From: Desulfovibrio sp.
Lineage (GTDB): Bacteria; Desulfobacterota; Desulfovibrionia; Desulfovibrionales; Desulfovibrionaceae
DNA: 5,808 bases
NCBI GenBank assembly: GCA_031275955.1
Contig: JAISNZ010000077.1
Coordinates: 1-5,808 of the forward strand
Reading direction: 5' to 3'
Shown here: one piece after another, positions 1 through 4,870 of the stretch
Numbering within the stretch: position 1 is the first letter of the stretch
Layout of the letters: the number at the start of each line of letters is the position of its first letter
Program-made: the position numbers and the translations under genes
Notes under the pieces: model-generated
What the model was told of the DNA's origin: nothing
Database searches by the model: none
Seen by the model: the letters and a program-made list of their open reading frames with translations, nothing else

Positions 1-2801
1 AGCTGCATCCCCTGGTCTGCTCCGCCTACAACGCGGACTTTGACGGCGACCAGATGGCAGTGCACCTGCCCCTTTCGCTGGAAGCGCAGATCGAATGCCG
101 CGTGCTCATGATGAGCACCAACAACATTCTGTCTCCCGCCAACGGCTCGCCGGTTATCGTGCCCAGCCAGGACATCGTCCTCGGCCTCTATTTCATGACC
201 GTGGAACGCGACTTTGAAAAGGGCGAAGGCCGCTTCTTCTGCGACCCCTGGGAGGTCATCGCCGCTTACGACGCCGGGGAACTGGCCCTGCACGCCTCCA
301 TCACCGTGCGCATTGACGGCGAACGGATCAAGACCACGGCCGGGCGGATCCTCGTGCGGGACATCCTGCCGGAGGGCATTCCCTTTGAGCATGTCAACTG
401 CGTCCTGAACAAAAAAAATATCGCCCGCCTGGTTAGCAGCGCCTACCGCGACGCCGGCACCAAGGCCACGGTCCTGCTCTGCGACCGCCTCAAGGACCTC
501 GGCTATGAATACGCCACCCGCGCCGGGGTGACCATCGGGGTGAAGGACCTGCAAATCCCCCTTGCCAAGAAGACGATCCTCGAAACGGCCAAGGCCGAAG
601 TGGACGACATTGAGATGCAATACCGCGACGGCATCATCACCCGCACGGAAAAGTACAACAAGGTGGTGGACGTCTGGACCAAGGCCACCCAGGACGTCTC
701 CAGCGAAATGGTCAAGGCCATCTCCCACGAGGAAGTGCTCGATCCCGGAACCGGGGAACGCAGAATCAACCAGAGCTTCAACCCCATCTATATGATGTCC
801 ACCTCCGGGGCGAGGGGCAACCAGGACCAGATGCGCCAGCTGGCCGGGATGCGCGGACTCATGGCCAAGCCGTCCGGGGAAATCATCGAAACCCCCATCA
901 CCTCCAGTTTCCGGGAGGGCCTGGACGTTTTGCAGTATTTCAACTCCACCCACGGCGCCCGCAAAGGACTCGCGGACACGGCCCTCAAGACGGCCAACTC
1001 CGGCTACCTGACCCGCCGCCTGGTGGACGTGGTCCAGGATGTGATCATCAGCGAGGAAGACTGCGGCACTGTGGACGGCATTGAACTGACCCACCTGATC
1101 AAGGGCGGAGACATCAAGATGCGCCTGCCGGAACGCGCCCTGGGCCGGGTGACGCTCTATCCCGTCTACCACCCGGAAACCAGCGAACTGCTGTATCCGG
1201 CCAATACCCTGGTGGATGAAAAGGTGGCCGAGCATCTGGACGCGGCGGGCATCAACTCACTGACCATCCGTTCCGCCCTGACCTGCCAGTCCGAACGCGG
1301 CGTCTGCGCCCTGTGTTACGGCCGGGATCTGGCCCGCGGGCATCTGGTCAACATCGGCGAGACCGTCGGCATCATCGCCGCCCAGAGCATCGGAGAGCCG
1401 GGCACCCAGCTGACCATGCGCACCTTCCACATCGGCGGCACGGCCTCCAGGGAGATTGAACGCTCCAGCATCACCGCCCAGCACGCCGGCAGGGTGATCT
1501 TCTCCCGCGTCAAGGCGGTGAAAAACCGCGAGAACCAGGCCATGGTCCTGGGCAAAAGCAGCCAGATCAGCATCGTGGACGAACAGGGCCGCGAGCGCGA
1601 AAAATACATCCTGCCGAACGGCTCCAAGCTGGTTGTCCTGGAAAACCAGGAGGTCAGAAAGGGAGATCTGGTGGCCGAATGGGACCCCTTCAACGAGCCC
1701 TTTGTCTCGGAAGTGGACGGCATCATCAAGTTCGCGGATATCCTGGAAGGCAAGACCTATCAGGAAAAGGTGGATGAGGCCACCCACATGGCCACGCAGT
1801 CCATCATCGAATACCGGACCACAAATTACCGCCCCTCCATCTCCATCACGGATGAAAACGGCCAGGTGAAATCCCGCCCCGGCGGCAGCATCGCCGCCAC
1901 CTATCCCCTGCCGGTGGGCGCCCTGCTCATGGTCCGGGACGGCCAGGAAATCCAGGCCGGCGACATTCTGGCCCGCAAACCCCGCGAATCCTCCAAGACC
2001 AAAGACATCGTCGGCGGCCTGCCCCGCGTGGCCGAACTCTTTGAAGTGCGCAAACCCAAGGACATGGCCGTGGTTTCGGAAATTGACGGCACCGTCGCCT
2101 TTGCCGGAGAGGCCAAGGGCAAGCGCAAAATCGTCATCACCCCCGAAACCGGCGACATCAAGGAATACCTGATTCCCAAGGGCAAGCACATTACCGTGGG
2201 CGACGGGGATTTCGTGGAAGCCGGGGAACTCCTGACCGAAGGGCATCCCGAACTGCACGACATTCTGCGCACCAAGGGAGAAAAATTCCTGGCCGCCTAT
2301 CTGCTGGAAGAGATTCAGGACGTTTACCGCTTCCAGGGCGTGGCCATTGACGACAAGCATATTGAAGTCATCGTCCGCCAGATGCTGCGCAAGGTCCAGA
2401 TCCTAGATCCCGGCCAGACCAGTTTCCTGGTGGGCGAACAGGTGGACAAGCAGGAATTCAAGGCGGAGAACCAGAAAACCATAGCCGAGGGACGCGCCCC
2501 GGCCACTGCCGAGCCCCTGGTCCTCGGCATCACCCAGGCGTCTTTGACCACTTCCTCCTTCATCTCCGCCGCCTCCTTCCAGGAAACCACCAAGGTCCTG
2601 ACCGAGGCCGCCCTGCGCGGCAAATCCGACGCCCTCAGGGGACTGAAGGAAAACGTCATTGTCGGCCGCCTCATCCCCGCCGGCACCGGATACAGGGAAT
2701 ACGTCCATTCCGAGATTCTCGTTCCCGAACAAAAGGAGCGGCCGGACAAGTTCCTGGAAGATCTGGAAGAAGAGCCCCTGCTCGTGGACATCAGCGAATA
2801 G
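1..2801 (+). CDS. rpoC: DNA-directed RNA polymerase subunit beta' (5'-truncated by window edge)
   Basis: This is the largest subunit of the core RNA polymerase, which forms the active-site cleft with beta and catalyses RNA synthesis. The reading frame is open from base 3; the Met at 54 lies inside the protein, so the true start is upstream of the window. The catalytic NADFDGD motif, whose three Asp bind the active-site magnesium, is at 30-50. Further on come the bridge-helix region (around MRQLAGMRGLMAKPSG, about 830-880), the second zinc site with Cys codons at 1062, 1284, 1305 and 1314 (CGTVDG and CQSERGVCALC), the trigger-loop segment IAAQSIGEPGTQLTMRTFHIGG (about 1372-1440), a long beta-rich insert of the proteobacterial kind, and the conserved C-terminal VLTEAALRGKSDALRGLKENVIVGRLIPAGTGY. 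The 932 residues present fit about two thirds of a normal-length beta' with an intact C-terminus. No disruption is visible. No ribosomal protein gene follows, so rpoC seems to end its operon here. Confidence 0.98.
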   Translation, partial: LHPLVCSAYNADFDGDQMAVHLPLSLEAQIECRVLMMSTNNILSPANGSPVIVPSQDIVLGLYFMTVERDFEKGEGRFFCDPWEVIAAYDAGELALHASITVRIDGERIKTTAGRILVRDILPEGIPFEHVNCVLNKKNIARLVSSAYRDAGTKATVLLCDRLKDLGYEYATRAGVTIGVKDLQIPLAKKTILETAKAEVDDIEMQYRDGIITRTEKYNKVVDVWTKATQDVSSEMVKAISHEEVLDPGTGERRINQSFNPIYMMSTSGARGNQDQMRQLAGMRGLMAKPSGEIIETPITSSFREGLDVLQYFNSTHGARKGLADTALKTANSGYLTRRLVDVVQDVIISEEDCGTVDGIELTHLIKGGDIKMRLPERALGRVTLYPVYHPETSELLYPANTLVDEKVAEHLDAAGINSLTIRSALTCQSERGVCALCYGRDLARGHLVNIGETVGIIAAQSIGEPGTQLTMRTFHIGGTASREIERSSITAQHAGRVIFSRVKAVKNRENQAMVLGKSSQISIVDEQGREREKYILPNGSKLVVLENQEVRKGDLVAEWDPFNEPFVSEVDGIIKFADILEGKTYQEKVDEATHMATQSIIEYRTTNYRPSISITDENGQVKSRPGGSIAATYPLPVGALLMVRDGQEIQAGDILARKPRESSKTKDIVGGLPRVAELFEVRKPKDMAVVSEIDGTVAFAGEAKGKRKIVITPETGDIKEYLIPKGKHITVGDGDFVEAGELLTEGHPELHDILRTKGEKFLAAYLLEEIQDVYRFQGVAIDDKHIEVIVRQMLRKVQILDPGQTSFLVGEQVDKQEFKAENQKTIAEGRAPATAEPLVLGITQASLTTSSFISAASFQETTKVLTEAALRGKSDALRGLKENVIVGRLIPAGTGYREYVHSEILVPEQKERPDKFLEDLEEEPLLVDISE

Positions 2802-2841
2802 AGGGCTATTTCCCTCCGCAGCGGCTTTGAAGGAAAGGCGG

Positions 2842-2857
2842 CGGCACCAAATTTGCT
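2842..2857 (+). promoter_or_regulatory. Probable sigma-54 (RpoN) -24/-12 promoter
   Basis: CGGCAC (2842-2847), five bases, then TTGCT (2853-2857) matches the RpoN consensus TGGCAC-N5-TTGC(A/T) at all but the first base. Exactly ten bases lie between the invariant GG and GC. Transcription would begin near 2868, leaving a leader of about 40 bases before the 2908 start codon. Sigma-54 promoters need an ATP-dependent activator protein; none is encoded in the window, and its upstream sites would fall in the end of rpoC. The match is seen in the sequence; its use is inferred. Confidence 0.6.
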
Positions 2858-2907
2858 ATTGTCCGGGATGAACGGAAAAAAAGGAAATTTCTGCCCGGGA
2901 GCCGCAA

Positions 2908-3441
2908 ATGGACGCCGCCTTTCCTCAACTTCGGAATGACCTTCCGCCTCAGGAAACCCTCGCCCTGTTGGGACACATCCGCGCGGACGCCGGTTTTTCC
3001 CGGCTGGCTCCGCGCCTCAGGACCGTTCTTGAACAGCGGGATTCCTCCGGCGACACGATCCTGGAGGCCCTCAGCGACAATCTCTGCCGCCTGCAGGATC
3101 TGTTTATGGAAGCCCTGTACGCGCTCTTCCGTCTGCACGGCATCAATACGGATCGCAAGGTGACCCTCCGCCTGGATAACGAGGCCCTGGCCCCGGCCGG
3201 AGAACACCCGGACAGGGAACGCATCGCCGCCGCCCTGGCCATCAGCCCGGACCTCTCCGCCGTCTTCGCGGATCTGGCCTCCCAATCCGCCGTTATGCGC
3301 GATCTGTCCAGCCTGCGCAGCAGAATCCACAACAGCCTCCACAGCGACCCCCGCGCAGCCTTCCCGCTCCTTCCGGGCGATCCGGCCTATCAGCTCAGCC
3401 TCAAGGGAGACATGAGCCACTTCTACTTTCTCCACGCCTGA
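2908..3441 (+). CDS. Hypothetical protein, 177 aa, mostly helical, unknown function
   Basis: I do not recognise this protein. GGGAG lies about seven bases before the ATG, a good ribosome-binding site. An ATG at 2868 is out of frame and opens only about 23 codons. The product is probably cytoplasmic: it has no signal peptide and no hydrophobic stretch long enough for a membrane span. It is rich in Leu, Ala, Asp and Arg and looks alpha-helical, with amphipathic stretches near residues 16-45, 50-79 (containing LCRLQDLFMEALYALFRLHGI) and 105-145. A Pro/Gly/Glu-rich break occurs near 95-102, and there is one Cys (residue 60). No catalytic or metal-binding motif is visible. Base composition and codon use resemble rpoC, and antisense frames are broken or look like shadows, which supports it as a real gene. 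It sits 106 bases after rpoC behind its own probable sigma-54 promoter and before a probable terminator, so it is likely a single-gene transcript. Confidence 0.8.
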   Translation: MDAAFPQLRNDLPPQETLALLGHIRADAGFSRLAPRLRTVLEQRDSSGDTILEALSDNLCRLQDLFMEALYALFRLHGINTDRKVTLRLDNEALAPAGEHPDRERIAAALAISPDLSAVFADLASQSAVMRDLSSLRSRIHNSLHSDPRAAFPLLPGDPAYQLSLKGDMSHFYFLHA

Positions 3442-3561
3442 CCCCCTGTCCCGTTTTTGCGGATAGTCCTGATGGCCGGTTATCCCCGCATTCCGCAACC
3501 CTGCTCTTTTCCGGAAATCCCGCGCTCCGCCCTTGTTGATTGAAGGGAGTTGCAGTTGTTC

Positions 3562-3600
3562 CGGCAAATCTTTTCCAGGGAAAAGGGCCTGCCGATTTTT
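3562..3600 (+). terminator. Probable intrinsic terminator after the 177-aa gene
   Basis: CGGCA (3562-3566) pairs with TGCCG (3590-3594). An inner CTTTTCC (3570-3576) pairs with GGAAAAG (3579-3585). ATTTTT follows directly (3595-3600). A G+C-rich base of stem followed by five T is the Rho-independent pattern. It lies about 120 bases after the stop codon at 3441, which is far but reasonable. The internal loop (three against four bases) weakens it. An outer pairing GTTCCGG (3558-3564) with CCGGAAC (3601-3607) would compete with the terminator stem. Confidence 0.5.
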
Positions 3601-3842
3601 CCGGAACCGTTTCGTGCCCGCGGAAAACCGCAGCAAACAGAATGTCTCCGGGCCAGACACGGAAATTGAGATAAAAAGCCCGCCTTCCCTTCCTCTTCCT
3701 GATCGCAATTTAACTTTGGGGTTTGTCGCGTAACGGCGGGTAAAAGCAGCCCGCGCCGGTCTCGCCGACGGCGCATCATTGCCCTTCGCGCCGCCGGAGC
3801 GCTTTTCCAAGGATCCAATTTGCAGTGAAAGGCTCCGGCCTA

Positions 3843-3871
3843 TTCCCATCCTCGCTAAAATCCGTTATCCT
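3843..3871 (+). promoter_or_regulatory. Weak candidate sigma-70 promoter for the HTH gene
   Basis: TTCCCA (3843-3848), 17 bases, then TATCCT (3866-3871) matches the -35 and -10 consensus at four of six positions each. Transcription would start near 3878, about 19 bases before the ATG at 3897. An alternative -10, TAAAAT (3856-3861), matches better but has no good -35 at the right distance. Either is plausible; neither is secure. Confidence 0.25.
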
Positions 3872-3883
3872 GTCCCCATCAGC

Positions 3884-3890
3884 AGGGAGG
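3884..3890 (+). promoter_or_regulatory. Ribosome-binding site AGGGAGG that decides the HTH gene start
   Basis: AGGGAGG is a strong Shine-Dalgarno sequence. It touches the ATG at 3891 (no spacer) but lies six bases before the ATG at 3897, a normal spacing. The start at 3897 is therefore preferred over 3891 and over the upstream ATG at 3825, which has no such site. Confidence 0.6.
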
Positions 3891-3896
3891 ATGCGT

Positions 3897-4352
3897 ATGG
3901 CCCGACCCCCGCATGGCAAAGAAGTGTTGTCCGTCGCGCAACAACGAATGGGAAAGGTGGCGGATGCCGATGAACTGCGCAGGCTCCAGGCTGTTGTCTT
4001 TCCCTTGCTCTATGGCATGTCCACGCTGCAGACGGCCCAGGCCGTGGGACGCAGCCCCAGATGGGTGACCATGGCCCGCAACGAGTTTATCCGCTCCGGA
4101 GGGGCAAAAAGGACCGGCGCAAAACCCATCAGAAATCACGCCCACATGTCGCAGGAAGAGGAACTGACCTTTCTCGCCCCCTTTTTCGCAGACGCCCGGC
4201 AAAACGGAACACTGGCGGTCAGAGAGGTTCACAGCGCCATGGAACGATATCTGGGGCGCCCCGTCTCCCTGGCCTCCACCTATAATCTCCTGCATCGCCA
4301 CGGCTGGCGCAGACCCGCGTCGGAAAAACGACAAGCGGATCCCCAGATCTAG
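3897..4352 (+). CDS. Orphan IS630-type helix-turn-helix / winged-helix DNA-binding protein, 151 aa
   Basis: The product looks like the DNA-binding half of an IS630 (Tc1/mariner-like) transposase and presumably binds DNA. Residues 25-65 hold a first helix-turn-helix (LLYGMSTLQTAQAVGRSPRWVTMAR). Residues about 85-140 hold a winged helix of the HTH_33 kind, with the pattern TLAVREVHSAMERYLGRPVS, then STYNLLHRHGWRRP. In IS630 transposases this HGWR segment leads through a short linker into the DDE nuclease domain. Here the protein stops eleven residues later (KRQADPQI), and no DDE sequence follows in any frame before the inverted repeats begin at 4373. It is either the remnant of a transposase or a stand-alone, possibly repurposed, DNA-binding protein. 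The intact frame and strong ribosome-binding site favour expression. I see no paired terminal repeats or target duplication around it. The 429-bp hairpin array starts 20 bases after its stop codon, which suggests but does not prove a relation. Family assignment is from motif recognition, not a search. Confidence 0.75.
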   Translation: MARPPHGKEVLSVAQQRMGKVADADELRRLQAVVFPLLYGMSTLQTAQAVGRSPRWVTMARNEFIRSGGAKRTGAKPIRNHAHMSQEEELTFLAPFFADARQNGTLAVREVHSAMERYLGRPVSLASTYNLLHRHGWRRPASEKRQADPQI

Positions 4353-4372
4353 GGAAACGTTGCTTTATTCCC

Positions 4373-4397
4373 TTTGAGGGGGCTTTGCCCCCTCAAA
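4373..4397. repeat. Hairpin 1: perfect 11-bp stem, 3-base loop
   Basis: TTTGAGGGGGC pairs with GCCCCCTCAAA around a TTT loop. It begins 20 bases after the HTH gene stop codon and could stop transcription or protect the 3' end. It is followed by a C-run and not a T-run, so it does not fit a standard intrinsic terminator on either strand. Confidence 0.85.
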
Positions 4398-4405
4398 CTC
4401 CCCCA

Positions 4406-4466
4406 GCAGGGGCATCCTGACAGGATGAGTTCGCCCTCGCTGACGTTCGGGACGAACGGCCCCTGC
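4406..4466. repeat. Element 2: potential three-way junction
   Basis: An 8-bp outer stem, GCAGGGGC (4406-4413) with GCCCCTGC (4459-4466), encloses two arms. One is ATCCTG-A-CAGGAT (4414-4426). The other is GTTCGCCC (4429-4436) with GGG and CGAAC (4449-4457, one bulged A). Only GA (4427-4428) and G4458 remain unpaired at the junction. An alternative second arm is CGTTCG-GGA-CGAACG (4444-4458). Confidence 0.7.
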
Positions 4467-4477
4467 ACCCCCGTTAA

Positions 4478-4494
4478 GTATTTCAATGGAATAC
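4478..4494. repeat. Small hairpin, 6-bp stem
   Basis: GTATTT pairs with GAATAC (last pair T-G wobble) around CAATG. It is weak alone and is listed as one unit of the array. Confidence 0.45.
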
Positions 4495-4500
4495 GGTTTG

Positions 4501-4536
4501 ATACCAATTTGCTTTCAATAGAAAGCTAATTGGTAT
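4501..4536. repeat. Hairpin 3: 15 pairs with one T-T mismatch
   Basis: ATACCAATT (4501-4509) pairs with AATTGGTAT (4528-4536). GCTTTC (4511-4516) pairs with GAAAGC (4521-4526). The loop is AATA. T4510 and T4527 oppose each other. The half-site TTGGTAT recurs at 4637-4643. Confidence 0.85.
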
Positions 4537-4537
4537 G

Positions 4538-4556
4538 GCAGAGGCGAAGCCGCTGC
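4538..4556. repeat. Small hairpin with GCGAAGC core
   Basis: GCAG (4538-4541) pairs with CTGC (4553-4556), an A-G mismatch follows, then GGC-GAA-GCC (4543-4551). The core GCGAAGC (4544-4550) is the sequence known as an extraordinarily stable DNA mini-hairpin with a GAA triloop. Confidence 0.6.
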
Positions 4557-4560
4557 TCGC

Positions 4561-4602
4561 AAGATTTTGAAAAATCAGGATTTGCCTGTTTTTCAAAAAC
4601 TT
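4561..4602. repeat. Hairpin 5: 17 pairs, AT-rich stem
   Basis: AAG pairs with CTT at the base, an A-A mismatch follows, then TTTTGAAAAA (4565-4574) with TTTTTCAAAA (4589-4598). A bulged T4575 comes next, then CAGG (4576-4579) with CCTG (4585-4588), around ATTTG. Confidence 0.85.
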
Positions 4603-4610
4603 CGGCGTCT

Positions 4611-4634
4611 TGCATTCAAACGAGTTTGAATGCA
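4611..4634. repeat. Hairpin 6: perfect 11-bp palindrome, 2-base centre
   Basis: TGCATTCAAAC and GTTTGAATGCA flank a central GA. As duplex DNA this near-perfect palindrome could also be a binding site for a dimeric protein. Confidence 0.85.
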
Positions 4635-4644
4635 GCTTGGTATA

Positions 4645-4694
4645 ATTCCGATTCTCAATCAAACCTAAACTTATATCTGACTGAGAATCGGAAT
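4645..4694. repeat. Hairpin 7: perfect 13-bp stem, 24-base loop
   Basis: ATTCCGATTCTCA (4645-4657) and TGAGAATCGGAAT (4682-4694) are exact inverted copies. The 24-base AT-rich loop has no clear internal stem. This is the longest uninterrupted stem in the array and the only one with a long loop. Confidence 0.85.
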
Positions 4695-4713
4695 CCGCGA
4701 CAGGAGGTCGCGG
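4695..4713. repeat. Hairpin 8: 7-bp GC stem with Shine-Dalgarno loop
   Basis: CCGCGAC pairs with GTCGCGG around AGGAG. The sequence AGGAGGT (4702-4708) spans the loop and first stem base pairs. The stem abuts hairpin 7 and hairpin 9 with no linker. An ATG lies ten bases after AGGAGG. Confidence 0.75.
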
Positions 4714-4732
4714 CGAAATGCGAAGCATTTCG
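4714..4732. repeat. Hairpin 9: perfect 8-bp stem with GCGAAGC core
   Basis: CGAAATGC pairs with GCATTTCG around a GAA triloop. This is the second GCGAAGC mini-hairpin core of the array (4720-4726). Confidence 0.8.
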
Positions 4733-4813
4733 GAGGCAAGGCGGAACCGCGCTTCCGCCGTAGCCGACAATTCAAAACCGCATGAATGCAGTTTTGAATT
4801 GGAAATCGAATAA
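4718..4813 (+). CDS. Possible 31-aa small ORF in the hairpin array
   Basis: An ATG at 4718 opens 31 codons ending in TAA at 4811-4813. AGGAGG (4702-4707) lies ten bases upstream, a near-perfect ribosome-binding site presented in the loop of hairpin 8. The predicted peptide starts MRSISEARRNRASAVADNS and ends acidic (ELEIE). It has no signal or membrane segment and no family I recognise. The start codon lies inside hairpin 9, which could limit initiation. It may be chance, because the array stays open in several frames through its palindromes. Confidence 0.2.
   Translation: MRSISEARRNRASAVADNSKPHECSFELEIE
4740..4759. repeat. Hairpin 10: perfect 7-bp stem
   Basis: GGCGGAA pairs with TTCCGCC around CCGCGC. 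Confidence 0.7.
4768..4801. repeat. Hairpin 11: 15 pairs with one mismatch
   Basis: CAATTCAAAAC (4768-4778) pairs with GTTTTGAATTG (4791-4801). After a C-A mismatch, GCAT pairs with ATGC around GA. Its stem resembles that of hairpin 6 (TTCAAAC), a hint of shared origin. Confidence 0.8.
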
Positions 4814-4832
4814 GACCCCGCCCAAGGGCAGG

Positions 4833-4858
4833 CAGCATGGGCCTGAAGGCCCCTGCTG
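4833..4858 (-). terminator. 3' hairpin of the radical SAM gene, possible terminator
   Basis: CAGCA (4833-4837) pairs with TGCTG (4854-4858). After a T-C mismatch, GGGCC (4839-4843) pairs with GGCCC (4848-4852) around TGAA. It lies 12 bases beyond the stop codon of the minus-strand gene, where an mRNA-end hairpin is expected. No T-run follows on that strand, so simple Rho-independent termination is unproven. Confidence 0.4.
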
Positions 4859-4870
4859 ACTTCTTGGTTG

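Larger units (their letters stand above)
3442..3896. other. 455-bp intergenic region without a convincing gene
   Basis: I see no supportable protein-coding or tRNA gene here. The short open frames lack good ribosome-binding sites and recognisable protein sequence. The gap contains a probable intrinsic terminator (3562-3600), two copies of the 10-mer TTTTCCGGAA (3507-3516 and 3597-3606), small hairpins (GCGG-AAAA-CCGC at 3620-3631 and TGTCT/AGACA at 3643-3659) and a 6-bp stem GCGCCG/CGGCGC (3753-3758 with 3769-3774). Its right end carries the likely promoter and ribosome-binding site of the next gene. A small untranslated RNA cannot be excluded. Confidence 0.6.
4373..4801. repeat. Array of about twelve consecutive hairpins (inverted repeats)
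   Basis: Almost every segment of this stretch is a local inverted repeat. Successive units span 4373-4397, 4406-4466, 4478-4494, 4501-4536, 4538-4556, 4561-4602, 4611-4634, 4645-4694, 4695-4713, 4714-4732, 4740-4759 and 4768-4801. By hand count about 278 of 429 bases are in stems, and linkers are 0 to 11 bases. Stems differ in sequence and composition: GC-rich at 4373-4466 and 4695-4759, AT-rich at 4478-4534, 4561-4694 and 4768-4801. It is therefore not a simple tandem repeat. It lies between converging genes and may act as structured RNA from either strand, as single-stranded DNA, or as a cluster of palindromic mobile repeats. Which applies cannot be told from one window. Confidence 0.85.

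Noticed and set aside
1257..2360. Open frame of 367 codons antisense to rpoC
   Set aside because: It lies fully within rpoC on the other strand, is Gly/Ala/Phe/Asp-rich in the manner of a codon-bias shadow, and has no recognisable domain.
2801..2816. Hairpin GAGGG-CTATTT-CCCTC at the rpoC stop codon as terminator
   Set aside because: It has only five pairs and no T-run, so I cannot call a terminator for rpoC.
3533..3733. Open frame of 66 codons on the plus strand
   Set aside because: It runs through the probable terminator, and the protein is Ser/Pro/Arg-rich without a recognisable pattern.
3811..3823. Second sigma-54 promoter (GGAT...TTTGCA) before the HTH gene
   Set aside because: The spacing between GG and GC is nine bases and not ten, and the -24 element does not match TGGCAC.
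2806..3849. Open frame of 347 codons on the minus strand
   Set aside because: It overlaps the well-supported 177-aa gene and the intergenic region, is of low complexity in Gly/Arg, and shows no motif or ribosome-binding support.
3825..3896. Upstream start for the HTH gene at 3825
   Set aside because: There is no ribosome-binding site there and it adds 24 unconserved-looking residues. AGGGAGG at 3884-3890 points to 3897.
4373..4397. Hairpin 1 as a standard Rho-independent terminator
   Set aside because: The stem is ideal but no T-run follows on either strand.
4483..4770. Open frames on both strands of the hairpin array (minus 4483-4770; plus 4530-4763, TTG start)
   Set aside because: Palindromes tend to stay open on both strands together. 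Neither frame has a good ribosome-binding site or a recognisable protein.
4373..4801. CRISPR array, tRNA, tmRNA, SRP RNA or group II intron in the hairpin region
   Set aside because: There are no regularly spaced identical repeats, no cloverleaf with the invariant bases, and no domain V or SRP signature.
4816..4832. Additional hairpin GCCC-AA-GGGC
   Set aside because: A two-base loop and a mismatch leave it too weak to stand alone.
3700..4870. Complete insertion sequence around the HTH gene
   Set aside because: I found no matching terminal inverted repeats, TA duplication or DDE-coding segment.
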